A DNA stretch of 64,000 nucleotides from Argonema galeatum A003/A1 (GCF_023333595.1 NZ_JAIQZM010000026.1:34086-98085), one strand, 5' to 3'. Shown: positions 9,005 to 17,494, numbered from the stretch's first letter. The notes: generated from the sequence alone by a model not told the origin. Translations and numbers: made by a program.

Positions 9005-9039
9005 GCTAGGGGCTAGGGGCTAGGGGCTAGGGGCTAGGG
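9005..9039. repeat. GGGGCTA heptamer tandem array
   Basis: About five consecutive copies of the 7-mer GGGGCTA. The same heptamer or its CCCTAGT/CCCCAGT relatives recur at about 15331-15446, 58843-58867 and 61970-61990. These are short tandemly repeated repetitive sequences of the kind common in filamentous cyanobacteria. Confidence 0.85.
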
Positions 9040-9155
9040 AAGAGGGAAGAGGGAAAAGGTTACTCCGTAAGGGATTTGGAAAATAAGTAAGAGTTGGAGT
9101 TGCCCTAACCGCCTTGGCGGTTGCTATATTACCCTGTAGTAGGTAAAAATTGAGA

Positions 9156-9274
9156 ATCGATGAGAAGTCGATGAGAAGTCGAAGAAGTCAATGAAAAGTC
9201 AATGAAAAGTCGATCGTAACTCGAAGAAGTCAGTCGAGAACTCGAATAGTCACCGTCTTTAATAGAAGGTGACA
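9156..9274 (+). promoter_or_regulatory. Periodic TCGA-type repeat block upstream of the PEP-CTERM gene
   Basis: A run of direct repeats of the form TCGATGAGAAG with 11- or 9-bp spacing (TCGATGAGAAG, TCGAAGAAG, TCAATGAAAAG, TCGATCGTAAC and so on), ending in a short hairpin GTCACC...GGTGAC (9249-9273). The last 75 bp closely match the block at 10125-10189 upstream of the first pilin gene. Spacing near one helical turn suggests a cooperative protein-binding site; this is inference. Confidence 0.45.
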
Positions 9275-9306
9275 GATCAACAGGTAGTTTTTTTTGGAGA
9301 ATTTTT

Positions 9307-10038
9307 ATGAGTTTATCAAGTGTGCTGAAAAAGATATCGAGCGGTGCAACTTCGATCGAAAAAACTACGATCGCCACTGCTGGAGTAGTAACGTTGATAA
9401 TTTTGGGTACAAGTAATGCAGCACAAGCAGCCATACTCAGTAGATTTGACTACGACACAAGTTGGGTAAACTATAGAGGAGGAGAAGGGATAAAAGTAAC
9501 CTTTGGCATTACTGATGAAGCTTTTAACATACCAGTCAACGACAGAGGCAATTATCGATTAAACTATCTAAAAGCTTTTACCAATCGTTCATCTAAGTTG
9601 TTTGATGATATTGAATTGACAAAGAATGATGTCGGTAAAATATTTACAGCTACTGCCGATACAAACCCGGACTTTAAAAACTTTGCTTCCCTCTTGACCG
9701 ATGGGGAAAATAATAAACTAATCTTTGCTAAAGAATATATTGGTTCACCAGTGGCAATTTTTGTGGGAAAGGATGAAAAAGATTGGTGGTATCCTAGTCA
9801 AGGGTCAAAAGAGGATAATAAAATCGACTTCAATGGCTACATCATTGACCAAATTAGCCTACAACTTGACTCTTCAGACCTATTTAAAGTAACTTTCACA
9901 ATAGAAGGTCATCCCCAGGTTTCTGCTAGTACATCTCAATCAGTTCCAGAACCCAGTTCTGCGATCGGTCTATTACTTTTTGGTGCTGGCGGTGCGGTTG
10001 CTGGATTCAAACGTAAACAGCAAATATCTCACGCATAA
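9307..10038 (+). CDS. PEP-CTERM sorting-signal protein (secreted)
   Basis: 243 residues. The N-terminus has an export signal (hydrophobic TTIATAGVVTLIILGTSNAA ending AQAA, about residues 20-40). The C-terminus carries a complete PEP-CTERM signal: VPEPSS, a hydrophobic helix, then the basic tail FKRKQ. Such proteins are exported and processed by exosortase at the envelope or extracellular matrix. The middle has no family I recognise. A GGAGA ribosome-binding site lies 6-7 bases before the ATG. It shares an upstream repeat element with the following pilin gene, which suggests common regulation. Confidence 0.85.
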   Translation: MSLSSVLKKISSGATSIEKTTIATAGVVTLIILGTSNAAQAAILSRFDYDTSWVNYRGGEGIKVTFGITDEAFNIPVNDRGNYRLNYLKAFTNRSSKLFDDIELTKNDVGKIFTATADTNPDFKNFASLLTDGENNKLIFAKEYIGSPVAIFVGKDEKDWWYPSQGSKEDNKIDFNGYIIDQISLQLDSSDLFKVTFTIEGHPQVSASTSQSVPEPSSAIGLLLFGAGGAVAGFKRKQQISHA

Positions 10039-10044
10039 ATAGCA

Positions 10045-10077
10045 AGAAACAGGGTTTCTTGGAGAAACCGGGTTTCT
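10045..10077. repeat. GAAACCGGGTTTC-type palindrome
   Basis: Arms AGAAACAGGGTTTCT and AGAAACCGGGTTTCT lie 3' of the PEP-CTERM gene. Further copies are at 40733-40763, 47625-47657 and 47772-47804, with half-copies at about 700 and 23290. It may serve as a terminator here, but it is a dispersed repeat. Confidence 0.75.
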
Positions 10078-10124
10078 GCGTTGGCACCTTAGCCAAATAG
10101 TATTGTTGTATGCTGTTTTTTCAA

Positions 10125-10189
10125 AGTCGATGAGATCTCGAATAAGTCAGTCGAGATCTCAAATAGTCACTTGCTTTAATAGGAAGTAT
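10125..10189 (+). promoter_or_regulatory. Second copy of the shared upstream element
   Basis: Contains AAGTCGATGAGATCTCGAAT, then AAGTCAGTCGAGATCTC, then AAATAGTCAC and GCTTTAATAG. This parallels the end of the 9156-9274 block in order and spacing. It ends about 50 bp before the ATG of the first pilin gene. Two matching blocks before two neighbouring genes argue for a regulatory site rather than chance. Confidence 0.45.
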
Positions 10190-10238
10190 CTCAGGGTAGA
10201 AAAGTTTTACTTTCCCCTTTCTTACTAAGAGGTTGATT

Positions 10239-10772
10239 ATGAGTATCGAACTTCGCGTTAAGTGGTTGCTATATATCCTAAATAAGAATGGCAATCGAGG
10301 CTACAGCTACATTATAGAGCTTCTTGTTTTCATGTTCATTATTGGCATTTTGGCTGCTATTGCTTTGCCTAGTTTTGTGAATGAAGCCGGTAAAGGCAAA
10401 CAATCGGAACCAAAACAATATGTTAGCTCAGTCAACAAAGCACAGCAAGCCTGGTATACAGAGAAAAATGGGTTTGTCACTGGCACTGCGGAAGCTGCAT
10501 TCGCTAGTTTAGGCGTTGGCATCAGGACGCAAACCACTAACTACACATATTCAATTTCAGGTAATACTAGAAACCTAGTTCATGTATTAGCTATACCTAG
10601 ATCATCTGCTATTAAAGGATACGCGGGAACTGTAGGTTTGGTGGGTTCTGGAGTTGACAAGACTTCCCAGTCAGTAGTTTGTGAAACTACTATAGCTGGA
10701 AAGACACCGACTGGTGGTACGGTGAATGGTAATGATGTTGTATGTGGTAGTAATATGCAGCAGATCAAGTAA
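10239..10772 (+). CDS. Type IV pilin-like protein with displaced Glu
   Basis: 177-residue prepilin-like protein. A basic 21-residue leader ends NRG, followed by YSYIIELLVFMFIIGILAAI, the class III signal peptide for PilD cleavage and methylation. In standard pilins Glu is residue +5 of the mature protein; here one extra residue puts it at +6. The C-terminal half resembles cyanobacterial PilA-like proteins (AQQAWYTEKNGFV, two Cys for a disulfide). The ATG at 10239 is chosen over the in-frame TTG at 10233 because it follows AGAGG and matches the paralogue start. Likely a minor or alternative pilin or pseudopilin. Confidence 0.85.
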   Translation: MSIELRVKWLLYILNKNGNRGYSYIIELLVFMFIIGILAAIALPSFVNEAGKGKQSEPKQYVSSVNKAQQAWYTEKNGFVTGTAEAAFASLGVGIRTQTTNYTYSISGNTRNLVHVLAIPRSSAIKGYAGTVGLVGSGVDKTSQSVVCETTIAGKTPTGGTVNGNDVVCGSNMQQIK

Positions 10773-10875
10773 GAGGATGTATTATGTGGAATTTTGATTG
10801 CATTTGTTAACAACAGGCAGTAAATTAACCAGAATTTACCATTTACCTATTTATTTTACCCACCAAAGGCTACCA

Positions 10876-11424
10876 ATGAATATCGAATTTCGCGTTAAGT
10901 GGCTGTTATATATTCTGAATAAGAATAAGAATCGAGGGTTTAATATTGTGACGCTGATTGTTGTGATCTTCATTCTGGGAATTTTGGCTGCTATTGCTTT
11001 GGAGAGCCCGCATCTTGGTCAAGCCCAGAAAGGCAAACAAGCTGAAGCGAAACAATATGTTAGCACAGTCAACAAAGGTCAGCAAGCATATTACACAGAG
11101 TTTGGGAAATTTGTAACAACCAGCGACGAGAATGCCTGGAATAGTTTAGGGTTTGGTATTAAAACTCAAACTACTAACTACAAATACTCAATTTCACCTA
11201 TTGGCGACGGCAGAAACGGAGTTAACGTTTTTGCACACAATACCCCAACAAATAAAGGCCGTAAAAACTACACAGGAGTTGTTGGTTTGGTAAGCATAAA
11301 TACTGGTGATAAAACCATGCAGTCAATAGTATGTGAAACTAAAATTGCTGGAGATGTACCCATGCCGGGTGAAGTAACTGCAACAGAAGTAAAATGTGGC
11401 AGTAATTCTGATCCTGTCAAGTAA
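10876..11424 (+). CDS. Type IV pilin-like protein lacking Glu5
   Basis: 182 residues, a tandem paralogue of the gene before it (same leader, with FRVKWLLYILNKNKNRG before the cleavage site, and a similar C-terminus with two Cys). The mature N-terminus reads FNIVTLIVVIFILGILAAIA: position +5 is Thr, not the near-invariant Glu, and the usual ALPSF is replaced by ALESPH. The Glu normally drives subunit docking in pili, so this protein may not assemble normally. The frame is open upstream to 10798, but homology starts at the ATG at 10876. Confidence 0.82.
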   Translation: MNIEFRVKWLLYILNKNKNRGFNIVTLIVVIFILGILAAIALESPHLGQAQKGKQAEAKQYVSTVNKGQQAYYTEFGKFVTTSDENAWNSLGFGIKTQTTNYKYSISPIGDGRNGVNVFAHNTPTNKGRKNYTGVVGLVSINTGDKTMQSIVCETKIAGDVPMPGEVTATEVKCGSNSDPVK

Positions 11425-11452
11425 GATAATTATGCTCTCTGGAAACAACATT

Positions 11453-11518
11453 GTAGGGGCGGGTTTTGCCATAATTCTTGTCAGTTAGCCAAAAATTATC
11501 TGCCAAACCCGCCCCTAC
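11453..11518. repeat. MITE-like inverted repeat (GTAGGGGCGGGTTT arms)
   Basis: Arms GTAGGGGCGGGTTT and AAACCCGCCCCTAC with partly paired inner sequence (GCCATAATT / AATTATCTGCC). It has the same size class as the elements at 2497 and 7367. It lies between the second pilin gene and the convergent HD hydrolase gene. Confidence 0.8.
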
Positions 11519-11585
11519 GAAACGCTATGAAGAAAATCGTTTTATTGCACCTCACAGCGGCTGCAAGCCGCTGTAAATGGCATAG

Positions 11586-12155
11586 CTAAGAATTAGCCAG
11601 ATGTTCCAATTCTGAAACAACTCGATCCAATTCGTCAATTAGAGGCGATGACCAAGCTTGGCGAAAAGCATTTACTAAAGCGCGATAATACCAAAGACTT
11701 CCTTCTCTACCTCCCTTAAATCTTTCCCAAACTGACTCTCCCAACACCCGATAATCTTTCAAGATCGATCGCGCATTATACAGTTTATCCGATGCCGAGA
11801 CTAATAGCACCGACAAGGAAGCCGTCGGGATGTGGGCAATATAAGCTTCTTTGCGCTGTCGCCAGGGGGGTTTGGGGGTGGTGTCGGAGTCTGTGCAACC
11901 ATCCACAATTGCTGTGACGGTATCCCCGAAGCGGCGGCGAATTTCTGACCGCGTGGCTGCACCGCCTTGATCTTCTATGGCATCATGGAGTAAGGCTGCG
12001 ATCGCTTCATCTTCATTCGCCCCATATTCTAAGGCTATACTGGTGACACCCAACAAATGTGCAATGTAAGGAACGCCGCTTCCCTTACGGACTTGGTTAG
12101 CGTGCAGTTGAGTGGCAAAAACGAGTGCTTCTGTAAAACGTTCGGGAAGAATCAT
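11586..12155 (-). CDS. HD-domain phosphohydrolase, SpoT/MESH1-like
   Basis: 189-residue single-domain protein. The metal site is visible: H33 (PYIAH), the HD pair in LLHDAIED (about residues 56-62) and a later Asp in VSASDKLYNAR. The HDxxED pattern is that of the (p)ppGpp hydrolase half of RelA/SpoT and of small alarmone hydrolases. Likely role: hydrolysis of (p)ppGpp or a related nucleotide in the cytosol. There is no synthetase domain. It is transcribed alone, convergent with the pilin genes. Confidence 0.82.
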   Translation of the reverse strand: MILPERFTEALVFATQLHANQVRKGSGVPYIAHLLGVTSIALEYGANEDEAIAALLHDAIEDQGGAATRSEIRRRFGDTVTAIVDGCTDSDTTPKPPWRQRKEAYIAHIPTASLSVLLVSASDKLYNARSILKDYRVLGESVWERFKGGREGSLWYYRALVNAFRQAWSSPLIDELDRVVSELEHLANS

Positions 12156-12326
12156 TGAAATTTATGTTTGGTTTTTGGTTGATATTAGCTTATTAATGGC
12201 AGAATCGTTCAACCCAACCTACTATGAGTAAAAATTTTGGTGGAACTGTGCATAAAGTAGGATGTAGAAGTTTGTGTGCCAGGTATAACATTTTCAAGTG
12301 CGATCGCATAGAGGTAGGAAATCGCT

Positions 12327-14306
12327 ATGTCAGGCCCAACTTTTGATGGCTTTTATGATTTAACTTCCAACTCTGACAATTTTCAGATGACTTCGGGATT
12401 ACTAGCTGGGTTGCCAGGTGGACTGCGCGGACTTGATGGCAATGATCTTGTCAGCGGTTCATCTGCACCGGAAATGGTCAACGGCAATCAAGGAAAAGAT
12501 TCCTTATTTGGTGGCGAAGGAACAGATGCGCTGTTTGGAGGTAAAGGCGACGACTATCTCTACGGCAACCAAGGGAAAGATTACTTGTTTGGTGACAATG
12601 ATTCGGATATTCTTTTCGGTGGTAGCGATAGCGATTATCTGTTTGGCAACCAGGGTAATGACCAACTTTTTGGCGACAAAGGTAACGATGTTTTGCTTGG
12701 CGGGAAAGGAGAGGATATTCTCAGCGGTCTTGATGATAACGATATTCTGGTAGGCGACTTTGGCAAAGATACTTTAATTGGTGGTGGAGGCGAAGATATT
12801 TTTGTACTGCGAACCGATACTGCTGTAACTGATGCTGCTTTGGCAGATATTATTCGTGATTTTAATAATGGTTTCGATCGCATTGGATTAACTGGCGGTT
12901 TAACGGCGGGTGACCTTTCTCTGGAACCAGGATCTCTCACTGTTGGTAGTTCGGATACGCTGATTAGAGTTAAATCTTCTGGGGCAATTTTAGGTTGGGT
13001 AGAGGGAATTTTACCGAATCAAATAGTCAGCGATCGCTTTGTGTCTGCCGATGCTTTATTAGTCGCCGAAAGCAACAATATTAACAACCTCTTGTCTGCT
13101 ATTCCTTTTAACAGCAGCATTGTCCGAAACGAACCAATTTCATCCACGCCTATCAGTGTCAGCGTTAACGCATTACCAGCACCTTTCCAAACCCAAAGTG
13201 CTACAAAATTTCCTCAAGTTGTGCCTATCCCAGAAAATCCCGCGCTGCAAGTACCGCCGGGTTTTGAAGTAAATGTATTTGCCGCTGGTTTGGAAAGTCC
13301 GCGCTTTTTAACTGTCAGTCCTACAGGCGATATATTAGTAGCTGAAACATCGCAAAATCGCATTCGCTTGCTGCGCGATACGAATGGCGATCGCGTCGCC
13401 GATGTTCGCACAACTTTTGCCAGTGCAGAAAATGGACTAAATCTGCCATTTGGGATGGTTTTTGTCGGTAATTACTTATATGTTGGCAATACTAATGCCG
13501 TAGTGCGTTTTCCCTACTCTAACGGCCAATTGCAAATCGTAGGTACAGGCGAGAAAATTGCTGACTTACCTACTGGCGGACACTCAACCCGCAATCTCGC
13601 ACTTTCGCCGGATGGACAGAAATTGTATGTTGCGATCGGATCTGCTTCTAATGTAAATGCAGACCCCTTACCACGCGCCTCGGTACAGGTGATGAATCTT
13701 GATGGTTCTAATCAACAAACCTTCGCTTTCGGTTTGCGAAACCCAGTTGGACTCGACTTTAATCCGACAACTGGGAAACTCTACACGGTGGTTAACGAAC
13801 GCGATGGTTTAGGCGACGATTTAGTGCCAGATTATTTAACTGGTTTGAATGCTGGTGAATTCTACGGTTGGCCTTATACTTATTTAGCACCTAATTTACT
13901 CGATCCGCGCCGCACAGTTAACGGACAAAGCGAAAATCCCGATTTAGCAGCAAGTACCCGCACTCCCGACCTTTTGTTACAGGCGCATTCTGCACCTTTG
14001 GGATTGGAATTTTATAACGGTCAAACTTTCCCCCAAGAATATCGTAACGGTGCGTTTGTGGCGTTTCACGGTTCCTGGAATCGCGATCGGGCCACTGGTT
14101 ACAAGGTTGTGTTTGCGCCTTTCGGTGCAGATGGTCGTCCTCTAGGTTCTTACCAAGATTTTCTCAGTGGTTTTCTGAGTAATCCTTCTGTACCGACAGC
14201 TTGGGGACGACCTACGGGTTTACAAACTTTGCCTGATGGTAGTCTTCTAGTGACTGATGATGCAAATAACCGAATTTATCGAGTGCAATATGTACCGTTA
14301 GGTTAA
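12327..14306 (+). CDS. RTX-repeat / sorbosone dehydrogenase-like beta-propeller fusion
   Basis: 659-residue two-part protein. Residues about 35-160 hold glycine-rich nonapeptide RTX repeats (GNQGKDYLFGDNDSDILFGG type), which bind calcium and are typical of type I-secreted proteins. Residues about 305-655 form a six-bladed propeller of the L-sorbosone/glucose dehydrogenase (PQQ-type) family: PPGFEVNVFAAGLESPR, GHSTRNLALSPDG, FAFGLRNPVGLDF, AFHGSWNRDRATGYKV and GRPTGLQTLPDGSLLV. No Sec signal is seen, in line with RTX export. Predicted role: extracellular PQQ-dependent sugar or aldose oxidation; the substrate is unknown. The 3' end overlaps the convergent Nudix gene by 9 bp. Confidence 0.85.
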   Translation: MSGPTFDGFYDLTSNSDNFQMTSGLLAGLPGGLRGLDGNDLVSGSSAPEMVNGNQGKDSLFGGEGTDALFGGKGDDYLYGNQGKDYLFGDNDSDILFGGSDSDYLFGNQGNDQLFGDKGNDVLLGGKGEDILSGLDDNDILVGDFGKDTLIGGGGEDIFVLRTDTAVTDAALADIIRDFNNGFDRIGLTGGLTAGDLSLEPGSLTVGSSDTLIRVKSSGAILGWVEGILPNQIVSDRFVSADALLVAESNNINNLLSAIPFNSSIVRNEPISSTPISVSVNALPAPFQTQSATKFPQVVPIPENPALQVPPGFEVNVFAAGLESPRFLTVSPTGDILVAETSQNRIRLLRDTNGDRVADVRTTFASAENGLNLPFGMVFVGNYLYVGNTNAVVRFPYSNGQLQIVGTGEKIADLPTGGHSTRNLALSPDGQKLYVAIGSASNVNADPLPRASVQVMNLDGSNQQTFAFGLRNPVGLDFNPTTGKLYTVVNERDGLGDDLVPDYLTGLNAGEFYGWPYTYLAPNLLDPRRTVNGQSENPDLAASTRTPDLLLQAHSAPLGLEFYNGQTFPQEYRNGAFVAFHGSWNRDRATGYKVVFAPFGADGRPLGSYQDFLSGFLSNPSVPTAWGRPTGLQTLPDGSLLVTDDANNRIYRVQYVPLG

Positions 14307-14738
14307 AGAAGTGGTTAAATATTGATTCGCATCCCTCAGAATTTGCTTACTGGGGTCGAAGGTGATCAGTGCGATCGCACTTTCGCGATCGGCCCAAGTA
14401 TAGTTTTGAATCTCCTCTTCCTGGTAGGTAACCGTTGCTGACTGCACCAATGCTAGAAAGTAAGTTACTGTTTTATCAAACGTTTCTCCATTTCGCGTAA
14501 AAGTGTAATGTTCCGCAAACGAAACTCCCTCTAGCAAAGTGTAATCAGAAATTCCCGTTTCCTCCACGAATTCGCGACAAGCAGCTTGCACAGGTGACTC
14601 ACCTTCAACAGCGTGTCCCTTGGGAAATCCCCAGTGTCCCGCCTGGTGTTGAATCAGCAAAAACGAATAGGTATCGCCTTGGCGCAAAATCGGGATAATG
14701 CCAAAAGACTCATCTTTAGGAATGTTAGAATCAATCAT
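14298..14738 (-). CDS. Nudix hydrolase (Ap4A-type)
   Basis: 146 residues with a perfect Nudix box (GX5EX7REUXEEXGU): GHAVEGESPVQAAC followed by REFVEETGI, about residues 41-63. The preceding WGFPKG is typical of bis(5'-nucleosyl)-tetraphosphatases, which remove Ap4A and similar dinucleotides. It is last in a three-gene minus-strand operon and overlaps the upstream gene by 8 bp. Exact substrate is not decidable by eye. Confidence 0.9.
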   Translation of the reverse strand: MIDSNIPKDESFGIIPILRQGDTYSFLLIQHQAGHWGFPKGHAVEGESPVQAACREFVEETGISDYTLLEGVSFAEHYTFTRNGETFDKTVTYFLALVQSATVTYQEEEIQNYTWADRESAIALITFDPSKQILRDANQYLTTSLT

Positions 14739-15006
14739 TTGAGTTATAACTACTGTTAACTATAAATTTTTCAATTGGTTTACCCAACTCAGGTACAATC
14801 AGTTCGTAACTTTCTGGATCGTATCCGAAAGCCTCTAGTTGCGATTTCAGCAAATCAAGCGCATCGTAATAGGTGAAAATTGCTCCTCGATAAAAAGCAA
14901 CATCTGCTTCTGTCTCCGACTTTTCAGCTTTGCGTAAATATTGAGTGTATTTTTCTTGAAGTAAGGTAATGTAGTCTTTGACAAAGTTATGAAGTTCTCG
15001 ATTCAC
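14731..15006 (-). CDS. Hypothetical protein, middle gene of Nudix operon
   Basis: 91 residues from a GTG start at 15006, preceded by a strong AGGAGAGAGG ribosome-binding site. The GTG overlaps the TAG of the upstream gene by one base, which fixes the start although the frame is open further upstream. Largely helical and acidic; no family recognised. Could be an immunity-type or regulatory partner of the upstream gene. Confidence 0.65.
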   Translation of the reverse strand: MNRELHNFVKDYITLLQEKYTQYLRKAEKSETEADVAFYRGAIFTYYDALDLLKSQLEAFGYDPESYELIVPELGKPIEKFIVNSSYNSND

Positions 15007-15317
15007 TATCCTCTCTCCTGAAGTATTCCTTCCAGAATCATTTTTTGTTTTTGCTGACGCGCAATATCGCTCAACCATTTATCTTCAACGAGTGCGCGTT
15101 GTTGTCTGGGGTCGAGGCTGCTAAAATTAGGAATGTGTAACTCAGGATTTTGAATCCAGCTTTTATGTTCAGCAATGCGTCTTTCCAGAGAACGAATGGA
15201 TATTTGTATTTCCGTGTCCGGTTTATTGACATATTGATTGTAAAATCCAGAATGCTTTCCTCCCGCTTTGGCTATCTCAAAAGGATTTGACACTTTTACA
15301 TTATCCTGATTTATCAA
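15006..15317 (-). CDS. Hypothetical protein, first gene of Nudix operon
   Basis: 103 residues, probably from a TTG start at 15317; a GTG eight codons later is an alternative. It contains NPFEIAKAGGKHSGFYNQYV followed by a long amphipathic helix (SIRSLERRIAEHKSWIQNP). The KAGGKHSGF segment recalls C-terminal segments of some polymorphic-toxin-like proteins, but this is a weak impression. It overlaps the next gene by one base. Confidence 0.55.
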   Translation of the reverse strand: MINQDNVKVSNPFEIAKAGGKHSGFYNQYVNKPDTEIQISIRSLERRIAEHKSWIQNPELHIPNFSSLDPRQQRALVEDKWLSDIARQQKQKMILEGILQERG

Positions 15318-15614
15318 AAATGTAACTGTTTTAGGGGCTAGGGGGCTAGGGGAAGCCGGAAGCGGGGGAGTGAATCCCCAGTCCCTAGTCCCCAGTCCCT
15401 AGTCCCCAGTCCCTAGTCCCTAGTCCCTAGTCCCCAGTCCCCAGTTACTAGGGAAGAGGAGAAGATTTATTTCAAGAAATAAAATCTAAAATCTAAAATC
15501 TAAAAGGCCCTCTGCTCCAGCGATATTGCTTTTGATCTGTCATTGCCGATCGAAACAAGCTAAAATTGTAATAAATCTTTAAACAGATCCGATTTCCAAC
15601 TCCCTGAGACTTCC
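15318..15614. repeat. Heptamer and octamer tandem repeats upstream of typA
   Basis: About 300 bp with no gene: GGGGCTA units (about 15331-15350), a long CCCTAGT/CCCCAGT heptamer array (15376-15446) and three AAAATCT-type repeats (about 15481-15505). The typA promoter must lie in the last 100 bp; no clear consensus was seen. Confidence 0.75.
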
Positions 15615-17405
15615 ATGACTCTTCCCATTCGCAACGTTGCCATCATTGCCCACGTAGATCACGGCAAAACCACTCTTGTTGACGCCCTGCTCAAACAATC
15701 CGGCATCTTCCGCGAAGGGGAAGAAGTTCCTGATTGTGTCATGGACTCCAACGCGATCGAGCGGGAGCGGGGCATTACCATTTTATCGAAGAACACAGCC
15801 GTTAAATACAAAGAGACGCTGATCAATATAGTTGATACCCCCGGACACGCCGACTTTGGCGGCGAAGTCGAACGGGTATTGGGTATGGTGGATGGCTGTC
15901 TTCTAATTGTCGATGCCAACGAAGGCCCGATGCCCCAAACCCGGTTCGTGCTGAAAAAAGCCCTGGAAAAGGGATTGCGCCCCATCGTCGTAGTCAATAA
16001 AATCGATCGGCCCCAGGCAGAACCCTACAAAGCCATTGATAAAGTATTGGATCTGTTCATAGAATTGGGTGCAGATGATGCCCAGTGCGACTTTCCCCAT
16101 CTATTTGCCTCCGGTTTGGCAGGCTACGCCAAAAATGAACTGGATGGCGAAAGCTCAGACATGAAGCCTCTGTTTGATGCTATTCTGCGTCACGTACCGC
16201 CACCAGTCGGCGACCCCAACAAACCATTGCAATTGCAAGTTACAACCCTAGATTATTCCGACTACTTGGGTCGGATTGTGATTGGTCGCATCCATAACGG
16301 TACGATCAGAGCAGGTCAACAAGCCGCTTTGGTGACGGAAACCGGCGCAATTGTGAAAGGCAAAATCACCAAATTGATGGGATTTGAAGGTTTGAAGCGG
16401 ATTGAAATGGCAGAAGCGACCGCTGGATACATCGTTGCAGTAGCAGGATTTGCCGATGCTAATATCGGGGAAACGATTACTTGTCCCGACGATCCGCAAG
16501 CGCTACCACTAATTAAAGTGGATGAGCCTACCTTGCAGATGACCTTCTCCGTGAACGATTCGCCGTTTGCGGGACAGGAAGGAACTTTGGTGACATCGCG
16601 GCAAGTGCGCGATCGCTTGATGCGAGAATTAGAAACAAACGTCGCCCTCCGCGTCGAAGAAACCGATTCCCCCGACAAATTCCTCGTTTCCGGTCGTGGT
16701 GAATTGCACCTGGGTATCCTGATTGAAAATATGCGTCGCGAAGGTCACGAATTCCAGGTTTCTCAGCCCCAAGTTATCTACCGCGAAGTCAACGGTAAAC
16801 CTTACGAACCTTTTGAGTATCTAGTGCTGGACGTTCCAGAAGAAAGCGTTGGTAGCTGCATCGAACGCTTAGGACAGCGCAAAGGCGAAATGCAAGATAT
16901 GCAGGTTGGTGGTAATAAGCGCACCCAACTAGATTTTGTGATTCCCGCCCGTGGTCTAATTGGTTTCCGAGGTGAAGTCATGCGGATAACTCGCGGCGAA
17001 GGGATCATGAATCACAGTTTCCTAGAATACCGACCCCTCTGCGGAGATATTTCAGCCCGTCGCAACGGGGTGCTGATTTCCTTTGAAGAAGGAGTCTCCA
17101 CCTACTACGCACTGCAAAATGCTGAAGACAGAGGTGTATTCTTTATTACCCCCGGCACGAAGGTCTACAGGGGCATGATTGTGGGAGAAAACACCCGACC
17201 TCAAGACCTGGAACTCAACATCTGTAAGACGAAGCAGCTAACTAACCACCGCGCATCTGGCGGTGAAGAATTGGTGCAGTTGCAATCGCCCGTGGATATG
17301 AGTTTGGAGCGTGCTTTAGAATACATTGGCCCCGATGAATTGGTGGAAGTGACGCCGAAATCAATTCGTCTGCGGAAGATGTCGAAGAAGTTGGTGAAGC
17401 GCTAG
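15615..17405 (+). CDS. typA: Ribosome-associated GTPase TypA/BipA
   Basis: 596-residue translational GTPase of the EF-G family. Visible: G1 AHVDHGKTTLVDALL (about residues 11-25), RERGIT (G2), DTPGHADFGGEVERV (G3), NKIDRP (G4), then EF-G domains II, III and V, and the BipA-specific C-terminal domain (GELHLGILIENMRREG). It acts on the 70S ribosome, linked to 50S assembly and stress or low-temperature growth. A strong hairpin terminator follows. Confidence 0.97.
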   Translation: MTLPIRNVAIIAHVDHGKTTLVDALLKQSGIFREGEEVPDCVMDSNAIERERGITILSKNTAVKYKETLINIVDTPGHADFGGEVERVLGMVDGCLLIVDANEGPMPQTRFVLKKALEKGLRPIVVVNKIDRPQAEPYKAIDKVLDLFIELGADDAQCDFPHLFASGLAGYAKNELDGESSDMKPLFDAILRHVPPPVGDPNKPLQLQVTTLDYSDYLGRIVIGRIHNGTIRAGQQAALVTETGAIVKGKITKLMGFEGLKRIEMAEATAGYIVAVAGFADANIGETITCPDDPQALPLIKVDEPTLQMTFSVNDSPFAGQEGTLVTSRQVRDRLMRELETNVALRVEETDSPDKFLVSGRGELHLGILIENMRREGHEFQVSQPQVIYREVNGKPYEPFEYLVLDVPEESVGSCIERLGQRKGEMQDMQVGGNKRTQLDFVIPARGLIGFRGEVMRITRGEGIMNHSFLEYRPLCGDISARRNGVLISFEEGVSTYYALQNAEDRGVFFITPGTKVYRGMIVGENTRPQDLELNICKTKQLTNHRASGGEELVQLQSPVDMSLERALEYIGPDELVEVTPKSIRLRKMSKKLVKR

Positions 17406-17425
17406 AGAGTAGTTAAAAGGTAACT

Positions 17426-17462
17426 AAAAAGCAAAGGTGGGCATTGCCCACCTTTGCTTTTT
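17426..17462 (+). terminator. Intrinsic terminator of typA
   Basis: A near-perfect stem AAAAAGCAAAGGTGGGCA / TGCCCACCTTTGCTTTTT begins about 20 bp after the typA stop and ends in a T run. Flanking A and T runs mean it may also serve the convergent restriction gene. Confidence 0.88.
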
Positions 17463-17494
17463 AGGTAACATCAAATTTTAATCGCCGTTTCTAC

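Larger units (their letters stand above)
8889..9306. other. Gap with short tandem repeats and an upstream control-like element
   Basis: Holds a TTGATAGTTCATAG/CTATGAACTATCAA inverted repeat (about 8889-8940), a GGGGCTA heptamer array at 9005-9039, and the periodic TCGATGAGAAG repeat block at 9156-9274 upstream of the PEP-CTERM gene. No gene is seen. Confidence 0.65.

Noticed and set aside
12635..12940. Long minus-strand reading frame opposite the RTX repeats
   Set aside because: Shadow of the repetitive coding strand; Ser/Pro-rich composition and no start signal.
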